From assembly GCA_015680685.1 (NCBI GenBank), contig MNCI01037920.1, forward strand, positions 1 to 24,868: a stretch of DNA of 24,868 bases. Direction: 5' to 3'. How positions within the stretch are numbered: the stretch's first letter is position 1; every line of letters starts with the position of its first letter. The position numbers were made by a program, and so were the translations under genes. Under the pieces are notes generated by a model that saw only the letters and a list, made by a program, of their open reading frames with translations, searched no databases and had not been told where the DNA came from. Shown in pieces: positions 8,802-17,929 of the stretch. This DNA comes from Gnetum montanum (Eukaryota > Streptophyta > Gnetopsida > Gnetales > Gnetaceae).

Positions 8802-8819
8802 GGCTTACATAGAAATCAC

Positions 8820-8873
8820 GATATCGTGTATCCGATATCGTTACCTAGGCTATGATATCACATACCCGATATC
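8820..8873. promoter_or_regulatory. Cluster of four GATATC palindromes in LTR U3
   Basis: GATATC occurs at 8820-8825, 8834-8839, 8854-8859 and 8868-8873, spaced 14, 20 and 14 bases apart. The first is the core of a perfect 12-bp palindrome CACGATATCGTG (8817-8828). The cluster abuts the LTR TATA box. Related sequence with two to three such motifs recurs at 12358-12411. The arrangement suggests repeated U3 binding sites, but the factor is unknown. Confidence 0.5.
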
Positions 8874-8913
8874 ACGGATCCAATATTGGAGCCTGGTAAA
8901 TCATGATTCATCA

Positions 8914-8960
8914 TACCCCCATGACTGAATGAAAACTCATCCTCGAGTCAAACAAAATGA
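8914..8960 (-). other. Polypurine tract and 3' coding end of Athila-like element 2
   Basis: Minus-strand TGGGGGTA (8914-8921) directly precedes the LTR and would prime plus-strand DNA synthesis. Just before it, GACTCGAGGATGAGTTTT reads D-S-R-M-S-F and ends at a TGA at the LTR edge, a common form of the distal end of plant gypsy internal regions. The same arrangement recurs at 21763-21800. Confidence 0.6.
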
Positions 8961-9384
8961 GAACAAGTTCAATTGATTACACAGTGGATAGGTATGGAAT
9001 TATTGACTAACTAGGGATTTATTCATACCACAATGGAGAATTGAACACAATAAAATTGGGACACAGACACAAAATTACAAAATTCATTGGAACTCATGTG
9101 GTTCCTAGTGGTGATGGTTCCTCCATGGGTCTCTTCCCTTTATCTTGTGCTCCAGGTTTTGGAAACTAATGTCTCTAAAGGAGTGCCTAGAGTTTTTCCT
9201 CTTCAATTTGGGGATCTTGTGCCATCCATGCTGATGCTCCAATGTTTGATAGAGTCGGCACCTCCCATAGACACAATTGTTGCAGAAACATCTGGTTGGC
9301 CTTCGCATACCAAGCTGCAAACAACCGTTGTTTCTCTTCATAGGCTCTGGCTTTATCCTTGTATTCCTAGTAATCCGTAAGCCA

Positions 9385-10446
9385 TCAAACCAAATCTACC
9401 ATGACATCCTTTTGTCCTTGGTAGCTAGTCTTGGCCACCTCTAATTCAAAACTTGTCACTTCTAATTTCTGTAGTGTTTTCTTGTGTTCAGCAAACTCTA
9501 TTTCATACTTTGCGTAGGTGGTAGCTACCTGCTTTTCTAATTCTGTTCTTAGGCATCTTGTTGTTAACATGGCCAAGTTGGCATACCACAAGTTTGCCAG
9601 CTCCATTTATTTTGTAAGATCTTGTATCTACTAGTCCTGACTTTTCAGTTCAATTTGGTTGATGAAGGCATAAGTATCCAATATGGCTCGTCAATCAGTG
9701 TTTTGAGCACTGAGAGTGTTGATATGGGCCTTGGCCATATGGATTTCTTTTTCATATCACTTGGCCTCATTCTGCCACGTGCTTATTTCAATTGTCGTCT
9801 TTTGACAAATTGCGTGTACCTTCTCCATTGAGAGGGTTCGATTTTCTCTAGCCAAGCAATTCATATCCTAGTTAACCTTGACTAATGGTTCTCATAATTG
9901 CTGAAATTTTTTTTCGAGAACATTCTTTTGTTTTTCTACAGTGGTCAACTAGAGATTGTCAGCGACAAGTTGTTTATTCTTCTTTTGTAAGGCCTTGAGT
10001 GCTTTGGCATGTGCATATGTTTGGGCTTGTGCCTTGAAAACATCCCAATCGGTCTTCTCTTTTTCCTCCACCACTCTTTTATTTTCTGCCATTAATTTAT
10101 TCAGTTGCTTTGTCCAGAAGGACTCTTACTAGTCTGTAGGGATGAATTGGAATGGATCCTGCTATGCAGCTTGCAGGGTGATGAGCTTTTCTTGGAGTCT
10201 TTCTAACTTTGCCTCCGCATGCTCGACCTTGACCTTTGCCATGACCAACTTCCCTTTTGTGGAGATGAGGTATGATTGAGTTGCTATGACATCTTGAGGG
10301 ATGTCAAACAAGGATGTCATCACTTGTCTTATCTGTAGCAATTGATCTAGAACATCCTCATACTTTGCAGGAGTCATCGAGAAACCGACCAAAGTTTGAG
10401 CATCACGTGCTCCTATAAAATCTACCGGTGGCACAATAGGGACATT
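9385..10446 (-). pseudogene. C-terminal coiled-coil half of the element-2 accessory ORF
   Basis: One frame runs from about 10446 to the stop at 9385, interrupted by roughly ten stop codons but protein-like throughout. It is rich in Lys, Glu, Leu, Ala and Gln, with long heptad-like segments (for example AEAKLERLQEKLITLQAA, KALKALQKKNKQLVADNL, HKKTLQKLEVTSFELEVAK). I infer an extended coiled coil of about 300 residues. It follows the N-terminal domain at 10809-11831 with one net frameshift, so both halves were probably one protein of about 800 residues. No enzymatic motif is seen. Such N-domain plus coiled-coil ORFs occur in plant gypsy-type elements as accessory or env-like genes; their function is not established. 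Confidence 0.6.
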
Positions 10447-10808
10447 GAATGATTCTTTTATGTAATCTGTGCCACTTCTATGGCTCCCACTGCATCTTGG
10501 TGCTATATGACCACTACTATGGCACCTTCACTAGTTTTTTATTACACCTAAAAAGATGTAGCATTCCCATAGATCTGTTGTGACCAATGTGATTCCCCTC
10601 CTCTTGTTTGGATTGATACCTCACCCCGTGTGTGATTAATTAAGACCGTGGATTATACGACATCGTCTATGACGCTGAAGAGATTGGTCTCATCATGGCT
10701 TTCTCAACTGACTATTTTAGTGATGGCCCTGAGATGGCTCATCGACGGTCGATAGTCCTGCGGTAGTGGTGGCGATTGGTCTTGCTAGCCTATGCTGGGC
10801 CCCGCTTC

Positions 10809-11831
10809 CTATTGTTGACTAGGCCTTGTGCTTGGCAGTTGGCTAGGCCTTGCAATTTGAGATGCAATGGGCCCCACCGTTTGTTCTTGTTCAAGCTCTA
10901 ATGTCTCACTAGCACTTTTCCTTGGGGTTGGTGGCTTCAATAATTCAGCAAATGAAGCATTTTGGGCCTTTTTGGGGATGTTATTGGTGTACCCTAGAAT
11001 TCCAGCATGCCAGCACAACTTCCTGATGAGATAGGGGAAGGGAAATGTGAACTTTCCTATCTTGCATTCTTCGAATCGCCTCAAAATTTCTATAAGATAT
11101 AGATGGGGTAGGTTGGCATTAACCTTGTCCATCAAGATAGCACTTCCTCTAGCCACACATGTGAAGATTCTATTTAACCCTTTTGTGGGGAAGATGTGAT
11201 ATGTGCCAATCTTGAAGTAGATTCTCTCTTCAAGTGTTAGCTCTCCATATGCTTTGTCTTCCTTGCCGTATGCCCTTTTCAACCATATCTTCTGTGCATC
11301 AGCATTAGAATGAGTGGACAAGTGAGCAACTTTTGGCCCTATATTTGGAAGATTCAACACCTCAAAAATGGATTTTGTAGAGAAGTCCATAGAAACACCA
11401 CCAATATCAATGGTGGTTCCTTCTTCTTTATTATGCCAAAATTGGTATGTCTCTCCCAGGTACCAATCACCAATTTCAGAGAGAATAGGTCACAATGGTG
11501 ACCCTTTAAGTTGGTCCTTGACTACTTCAAGAGAAAACACAGTGAAAGGTCCGAAGTTAAGTTCCACAATTACAGCTACTAACGTGGACCTTTCACAAAT
11601 CACCTAAACACATTTTAGAGACAACATGAGATGTTGTCCATGTTCAAGTGCTCCGTCGTCTCCTCCTTCAACATGTCCCAATTGCACAGTAATAGGAGGT
11701 TCCTGATGGATGCTGCATAATTGTGCCTCCTGTTCTATACATTCCTCAAGAGATGCCTAGCCTCTGCCTATCCTTGGTCGTTTGGGTGCACCTTGAGAGG
11801 GTCCTCCTTGTTGTCCTCTTTTAGGGGCCAT
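10809..11831 (-). pseudogene. N-terminal half of accessory (env-like/plant transposon protein) ORF
   Basis: The ATG at 11831 opens a frame of 341 codons ending at the TAG at 10809. It begins MAPKRGQQGGPSQGAPKRPR, a basic nuclear-localisation-like start. Three stops break it: two TAG near 11757 and 11605 and one TGA near 11498. The last 194 codons (11390-10809) are open. Residues around ERIYFKIGTYHIFPTKG and LYLIEILRRFEECKIGKF, then FPFPYLIRKLCWHAGI, resemble the putative plant transposon protein domain (PF20167-type), known from accessory ORFs of Athila-like and related elements. A Pro/Ser/Arg-rich tail follows. The base context before the ATG (TGATTGCAG) could be a splice acceptor, with a possible donor CAGGTATAA near 11888. 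The domain match is from memory and needs a profile search. Confidence 0.6.
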
Positions 11832-12329
11832 CTGCAATCACACGAGGCTGACTATTAGTAAGGTTACTTATAAAATTTGAGTTATACCTGACTTCTTGCC
11901 TTTGATAAATTCATGTCTTGTTTAGTGTGATCTAGAGTTAGAGAATTTTACAAAAATGTCCCCTAAATTTTTTGATATTGGGCCTAATTTGATTAGGTGG
12001 CTCCAAAAATTAATTCTCATGGTGTGAGTGAAGAGATAAAATTAATTTGACAACGTGTTTAATATTTTTAAGGTCATTTACCATTTATGATATCCTTCGG
12101 GCAACGATGAATTTTGAAAAAATTATGCACAACTTGGAGCATACCCTTCCCCCACAACTAAGTTAAACACTCTAGGTTTAGACAAGTTCAATCAGAATAG
12201 GAATCAGAGCATTAATGAGCAAGTTATGGATGTTGGAATGATAGGTGCGCAAGCTAGAAAATTCATGGAAGAAAATTTGAAAAACTCCCCTCACATGAAC
12301 AGTGCAAAATAACATTGACGTGTGTAGGG

Positions 12330-12430
12330 GGGTCCATATATATAGTTTTTATGAACACGATATCGCATACTTGATAGTGTGAATCCAATATCGCATCGGA
12401 CCTAATATCATGGCCCATTGAAAATAGGGT
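12330..12430 (-). repeat. LTR U3-like fragment
   Basis: Minus-strand TTGGATTCACACTATCAAGTATGCGATATC aligns with the LTR segment near 8855-8886, most differences being transitions. It is followed by a TATATATA run at 12339-12349, which would be the TATA box. It lies about 500 bases upstream of the accessory ORF start. It could be the 5' LTR of a small element carrying only that ORF, or a remnant inside a larger element. R/U5 similarity to the 8690-8793 region was not evident, so I leave this open. Confidence 0.45.
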
Positions 12431-13379
12431 ACTTGGTAAGATTGATGAATTTTTGAATTTCCAAGACCAAAAATGAAGGATTTGAGGTTAATTCAAAAGG
12501 TCTAAGGTAACATTGAAGAGATCGGAAGGCACCAAGATATAATGAAGTAGAATCTGGCAATGAAATTCATGAATAGGATGAGGAAAAAGGACATGTTATG
12601 GTGCATAGGAACGTTGGAATTTAGAATGATGATAGAGGGAAATATTATTATAGCAATGCAATGCTTGGAGGGTATAAAATGATGTGGTGATGTGCAAAAA
12701 GTGCAAATTACAAAAGTTGCGCAACTGGGTCCTCCCCAGAGCAAGTTCCTACCTATGATGCCCTTACGTAACCACACCTGAAAACGTCCATAAGCACTAA
12801 AAGGGGTAAATGTAATCCACACTAGTTCCACAAAAACACACACATGTAGATACCACCAAGATAAGGTATGAACTCAATGCTACACAAGACAGAGGGCACA
12901 AATACATGAACAACGAGATGGGATGAATCGTAGAAGGAATTGCAAAGATTGTGACATGAGGTAACTGACCCATGATATGATGAATCCTGAGTGTAGGGTG
13001 TGATTAATGTGTCATTAGCCTATCACTCCAAAATCAAGATCAAGTCCATTCCTCCAATCAATGACATCACATTGTTTCATCCAATGATGGGAAATCATAA
13101 GAGCACCATGACAACAAGGCATACGATCACTTGGCATTTTGTCCAAGGGAGGAGTGATTTGGAATCTGTAGCACACATACACATTTTTTTCTTTTGATCT
13201 TTTCATGTGTTGTTCGGCTTCTTTTCTTTCTAGCTACTTTGGCACTTTGTCCTTTTCAACAATGAACTGGAGAAGCTGCCAACCTTCAGGCATGGGTGCA
13301 TGTCTTTCTAGTGGGACCCCTAGAACAGCATTAAGTGCCTTTATTACTCTTGCTCCCACTTTTCATTAGATCTACAAGG
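12431..13379. other. Non-coding or unrecognised internal region of element 2
   Basis: Reverse transcriptase, RNase H and integrase, expected between gag and the accessory ORF, are not found on either strand. A minus-strand reading stretch around 13015-13330 (GVPLERHAPMPEGWQLLQFI and onward, one stop) is protein-like but unrecognised. A segment at 13275-13320 resembles the repeat unit at 22951-23165. Confidence 0.4.
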
Positions 13380-13600
13380 ATCTTAGTACGACCAGGCTAC
13401 ATGATAGCACCTATAGAAGTTACCAAAGAGAATCTACAAGTTCCCTTGATGTCACACCCTGGCCATTCCCTCCTAGTCCATCATTTTTCACTTTGGGCAT
13501 AATGAACACAAAATTACTTTAAGTTTTCATGATGACAAGAACATCATTGTACCCAGAGTAGCACCTCTTATTAATAGAATGGTTGGGTGCATGTGTTGGG
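13380..13600. repeat. Block shared with element 3 (23190-23420)
   Basis: CATTGTACCCAGAGTAGCACCTCTTATTAAT (13553-13584) corresponds to CATTGTACCCATGGTAACAACCTCTTATTAAT (23375-23406). CCCTTGATGTCACACCCTGG corresponds to CCCTTAATGTCATATCCTTT near 23275. Order and spacing are conserved, so the two minus-strand elements derive from related ancestors with the same pol-less region. Confidence 0.6.
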
Positions 13601-13801
13601 CTTGCTATCCAAATAATTAGTCACTTAAGACTTGATAGCATAGAACAACACCTCAACCAATGAGTCACATGAATTTTTTATTCATAAATGAGATTACCCA
13701 TAAAAAGATAAAAAGATAAAACAATAAATTAGAAATAAAAAACTAGAAAACAAAAAATTGTAAAATTAAAGAAAAAGAAAAATATTTACTAATTCTGCTT
13801 C

Positions 13802-15840
13802 TTAGAATGGAGGATATCCCCCATAACTAAATAGTTGAGCATGTCTAGAATTAATAAATGGAAAATGTGGATCCATGCATGTTGGAAATGTTGGGGATCG
13901 ATCATATCCAAACCACTAGGTGTCTTTTGATGTGGTGGCTGGAATGTACCCAAATTGGGGTGCACACACTTTATTAAAGTTTACATAGTGGGGCATATTA
14001 TAAGATGTAGTTGTGTGATAAGGAGTTGACCCACTATGGCACTCGTGACCATGAGTTGGTATGCAAGGATCAATATGTCTCCCTATGTGGTTATATTCAT
14101 TGGGTTGCATGGTAGTTGGAATATTGATTGGTGGCCCTGTTAAGGTAGCAGGAGGCATTAAGTTTGAAGGAGAAGGTGCATCATAGCACTGGACTTGTGC
14201 TGAGTTGGTTAATGTAGTGGTTTCAGAATCATGTTGTCTCTTCCTATGGTCATGCCTAAAGAAAGAATGCTTTTGACATTATGGAGGACCTCCATTACTG
14301 TTGGTAGTAGTAGCAAAAGTAATGTTCATGGGTTGGTGCTATGGTGCAAAACCTTTTAACACAACTGGTAGCAATGTAGAAGAAGATGAATGATGAGAAT
14401 ATTGAGGGCAAGGAGAAGTGCAAGGAACATGAGGTGGTGATCTTGTTGGAGAGGACATGGGCTGATAATACTCAAGATAATGATAATGATGTGGTGAAAT
14501 AGAGGATGTTGACATAGTTGGGGAAACAGGATGCTAGACATAATAAGTGCTTGGGTTCAGATGGTATGAAGGGTGTGACTAGTTTGACTGTGGCCTCCCC
14601 GATGACTGGGGTTTTCACCATAGTGGTTGAACCTAGTATTTCTATACAAAATTTGGATGTAACATCCCTCTCCAATGCTCATGTAAATGTGACAAGATTG
14701 GGCATTGGCCTTTGGGGTGATCGTACAAGAAAATGTCACATTAATACGGGTGATTTGTAGTTAAGCTTCTATTCTTATTATCTTCAACCCTTCATTCTGA
14801 TTGTTGTGTGGTGTCTTGTCTTGTTTCTTGATTTAGCATAGTTCCCCTCTAATAATGTTGGCATATTCTCCACATTTCATGCACCCATTCCATCATCTTA
14901 TTAATCTGTACCTCAATTTCATCTAGTCATTGTAGTATTTGCAGAGATGATTCCACCTCCTTGAGGTGAGTTGATTTCTCCTCTTCATGATCATGGACCT
15001 TTGCTATTTCAAAAGTTTGGTCCTATTGAGATTTTTTAACATTCTCCCATTTAGCTATTTCTCCTTCTTCTTTTGCTACCTGCTTGATAAGCTCTTGGAA
15101 TTGGTGGGTTCGTAGCTTGTATAGTTGACCTCGGGCATACATCCCTAGGGTCTCCCTTATTTCATTACAGAGCCCATCCATGATGTGGTACATTAGCCTT
15201 TCCTAAGAGAACCCATGGCTTGGGAAATTTTTTAACATTGAATAGTATCTTTCTAAGGCCATGTCCAAGGGTTCATGTTGCTCTTGTTTCCACTCTTGGA
15301 TTTGTCTCCTCAAGGCTGACACTCTTGCATAAATTTGATACCTTTTAGTGAAGAGTTCTACCATTGTCGGCCAATGTGGAATTGATTTTGGTCTTAAGGA
15401 CCTGTACCATAATTTTTCTTGGCCAACGAGTGTCATAGGAAAGAGCTTAATTTTTGCCACCCATTATCAATATTGTTCCATACATAGGCATCATGGAAGG
15501 CTTGTAAATGATGTTGTGGATCTAAATTATAGCCTTTTGAAAACTTGGGAAAGTTATTTAAATCAAGCCTAGGTAGATGACTTTCCTTGTGATGCCTGCA
15601 GGATATTTGAATAGCCTCTTGTATATGCATTAGGCTTTTAATGACTAGCAAGGGTTCATCATCACTAGGTAGGTTATGGAATTGTGAATTGGAACGATGT
15701 TGTCTTTATTTATGTACATAGGAGACCCTTGCATCAGATTGAGTACTCCAAACTTTGTCTTCATCATCATATAATTTGTTGGTTCTCCAATGAATTGCCT
15801 TATTGGTTGTTGCATTATCATAGTCTTGCGAGAGAGACAT
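13802..15840 (-). pseudogene. gag pseudogene, Athila-like Ty3/gypsy
   Basis: The reading frame starts at the ATG at 15840 (MSLSQDYDNATTNKAIHW), 110 bases after the primer binding site, and can be followed for about 680 codons to a TAA at 13802. It has one net frameshift near 15460 and about a dozen stops. The capsid domain is clear at 15600-15050: KLFPMTLVGQEKLWYRSL, PTMVELFTKRY, LDMALERYYSML and FPSHGFS match Athila-type Gag. A Lys/Glu-rich helical stretch follows, then a knuckle-like CDIFLYDHPKGQCP at about 14700-14745. The last 270 codons are rich in Pro, Ser, His, Thr and Tyr (for example SPHHYHYLEYYQPMSSPTRS). Gag would form the particle of the element. Frame preservation in the tail shows it was translated originally. 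Confidence 0.85.
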
Positions 15841-15950
15841 TGTTATGAATCGTGTGTGACATATTTGCATTTGCTTTTTTTGAAAGATATATTGTCAAGG
15901 CTTTATCACAGTGATCTTGGGTGATGTAACTAATCTAAATAACTAGCATT

Positions 15951-15969
15951 GTCCCCAACAACAGCACCA
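15951..15969 (-). other. Primer binding site, tRNA-Asp type, decayed
   Basis: Minus-strand TGGTGCTGTTGTTGGGGAC matches the tRNA-Asp-complementary site of Athila/Tat elements (TGGCGCCGTTGCCGGGGA) except at four positions, all C-to-T. It lies one base after an LTR end (CTCATCA) and 111 bases before the gag ATG, the expected place. It fixes the orientation of the element and supports the Athila assignment of gag. Confidence 0.8.
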
Positions 15970-15970
15970 A

Positions 15971-16430
15971 TGATGAGTGGTGAGGTACCCCTACACTCAA
16001 CCATACAAATACAAGTGTTCATGCATGATTTGATCGAAGTCTATAGACGAACTAGTTGTGGTATCTAGATAATTACACATTGATCACAGTTTGTTGTATT
16101 CCCACCTAGACTAGTATTTGCTTGGTCATATATGGTTTAGTCCAAAGTGAGGCAAATGATGTGGTCCTAAAAAATGCTACTCCTAAGGATAATGGAAGAT
16201 AAGCTTGATTAAACTAATAAGTAGTAGGAAATGAAGTCTCAGCTATCCTAAGTGCGATAAGCATTCGTCCTTAATCATCCATGTGCATCTTGGACCTCGT
16301 GTACTACTTCTAGGATTACCAAGTGCATATTACTTGAACACTCCTAGATACACTACTGGGTTACCAAGTAGTTACACTTAAATGTTCATGATTAAGTTGT
16401 ACTCATTTTGCATTTAATAACAAGAATAGT
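15971..16430 (-). repeat. 3' part of the 5' LTR of Athila-like element 2
   Basis: The LTR ends ATCA at 15971 next to the primer binding site. This complements the TGAT start of the related LTRs at 8913 and 21762. The segment 16130-16420 aligns, with many transitions, to the split copy at 17780-17850 plus 21036-21290 (shared AATGCTACT, AAGCATYC and GGRTTACYAAGT blocks). The start of this LTR upstream of 16430 could not be placed. The sequence between 16430 and 16730 is A+T-rich and includes an undetermined base at 16479. Confidence 0.65.
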
Positions 16431-16732
16431 AAATGATGGTAAAGAAATATTAACTAAGAAAGCAATAAATAATAATAANTATGCTTATTTGACATAAGCT
16501 ACTTTTATTAAAGTTTGGTGGTGATACATCAAATAACCTATGTTGGAAAGTTTAAAGGTAGTACAACATTTTTTTAGAAAATATTTGCATAGCTCTTGAT
16601 TTGAAATTGAAGAAACCAAATTTTCAAATGCTACACCAATGCATATGCACTAGTTCAACTAGGTATACACATGCAACAACATAGCTCTATCTATGCTAGC
16701 ATAAATGAACACTAACTCTAACCTATAATAGT

Positions 16733-16805
16733 GAGGCATTAGCTTAGTGGTAAGAGTCTTAGCTTAGTAACCCTAGATCAAAAATTTGATTCTACTAGGC
16801 AACAT
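16733..16805 (+). repeat. tRNA-derived SINE-like sequence
   Basis: ATTAGCTTAGTGGTAAGAGTCTT is a good A-box/D-arm match. GATCAAAAATTTGATTCTACTAGG resembles a degenerate B box and 3' acceptor arm, followed within about 20 bases by an A-rich stretch. It resembles the minus-strand SINE at 4147-4246 (shared TTAGCYTAGTGGTAAG). It has no clear target-site duplication and is too diverged to be a functional tRNA. Confidence 0.55.
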
Positions 16806-17779
16806 ATAGTTATCAATTTAAAAAAATTTCTATAAAAGAAATTCTAAAACAAGTTTAATAAATCCAAAGGGTCTCAATGGGCATGAGAAAAAATTTCAAT
16901 TTCATAAATATATGCATTAGGATTGTTGAAATTAGTTAGTTTTAGTTAAAAGTAGGAAAATCTTACATTTTTATTTCTAGATTTGAAACAGTTAATAAGT
17001 GCCCACAATATGTGTTTGAGTCAATTTTTTGAAGTCCTTATTCAAGTGGTTATGCTTGGATGTACCAATGGACAATAAACAAAATTGATATTATTCCTTC
17101 ATATTATAGCATTTTGACTTAAAATAGATTTACATTTTTCACATTTTACTTTACTTGCAAATTAATAGTTAGTTTCCTATAATGTTTTCATTTACATTTA
17201 TTATTGTTAGTAGTAAAGTGGAACAAATACAACCTAGACTTCAGGCACTAACTATAACTAACTTGGCTACCTAATGACTAGTTGACTTGGTGTGTGCCAG
17301 TAGTGAACTAGCTTGATTGCCCAATAGTTAATGTGTAAATTCGTGAGTGTGATGGTAAGTTGTTGGAGTGGACACTCATCACAACTAGGAATTTACCTTC
17401 ATTCACACTATTAGTTAGTGGTAGTTTAGATCAAATTAGACCAAAAAACATCATTGATCATATGTTTTAGTCACATTTAACCATATAATGTAAGCATACC
17501 ACAAACATGATTAAGAAGACAGTGACCTACAATCTACTTATACTACTCCTAGACCCATATCCTATCCCTTCCATAGATTACAATAAGATCTATTGTGTGT
17601 GCTTGTATATTCTATGGTTAGGCATTAGATATACCTATTAATAAGTAGCAAGTATGTCCAAAGTTCAACCATACTATCTATAAGCATTATAATAGACTAT
17701 GTTATAAATCATTAAAGAGATACATTGTATGTCTAGAGGTTTTGTGGATTGATAGTAAGCCATTATCTTTCCAACTATA
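16806..17779. other. Gene-free A+T-rich stretch between two LTR copies
   Basis: No coding sequence, RNA gene or clear element boundary is seen. It should hold the start of the 5' LTR of element 2 and the end of the 3' LTR of element 3, both too decayed for me to place. Confidence 0.35.
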
Positions 17780-17865
17780 CTTATAGTGAACCTTAACTTG
17801 TATGGTTAAGTATAGTTAAGGCACATAATAAATGAGGTTAATGCTACTATGATCTAATTCTATGT
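17780..17865 (-). repeat. Distal fragment of the element-3 LTR, beyond the LINE insertion
   Basis: TATGGTTAAGT, AAGGCACATAAT and AATGCTACT occur in the same order and near-equal spacing as TATGGTTTAGT, GAGGCAAATGAT and AATGCTACT at 16130-16190. The match continues on the other side of the LINE from 21036, so the LTR was once continuous. Confidence 0.6.
17850..17865. repeat. Target-site duplication of the LINE, left copy
   Basis: TGATCTAATTCTATGT matches the right copy at 21020-21035 at 15 of 16 positions. It lies next to the LINE 3' tail. Confidence 0.75.
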
Positions 17866-17929
17866 CATCATCATCATCCTAGCATTGTCCTAGAAAAATG
17901 GAGTTATCTACATGAGTTCTTTTTTGTCA

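Larger units (their letters stand above)
8690..8913 (-). repeat. Truncated 3' LTR start of Athila-like element 2
   Basis: The LTR begins TGATGAATCATG at 8913, directly after the polypurine tract TGGGGGTA. It has a TATA box on the minus strand at 8794-8801. The closest relative in the window is the LTR starting TGATAAAATG at 21762. The two share the polypurine tract, the TGAT start and the TATA context AAGCCTATAAA. The distal part is missing; Copia-like sequence follows instead. Confidence 0.6.

Noticed and set aside
9087-9380. 97-residue plus-strand frame opposite the element-2 accessory region
   Set aside because: Shadow of a minus-strand element region; no domain features.
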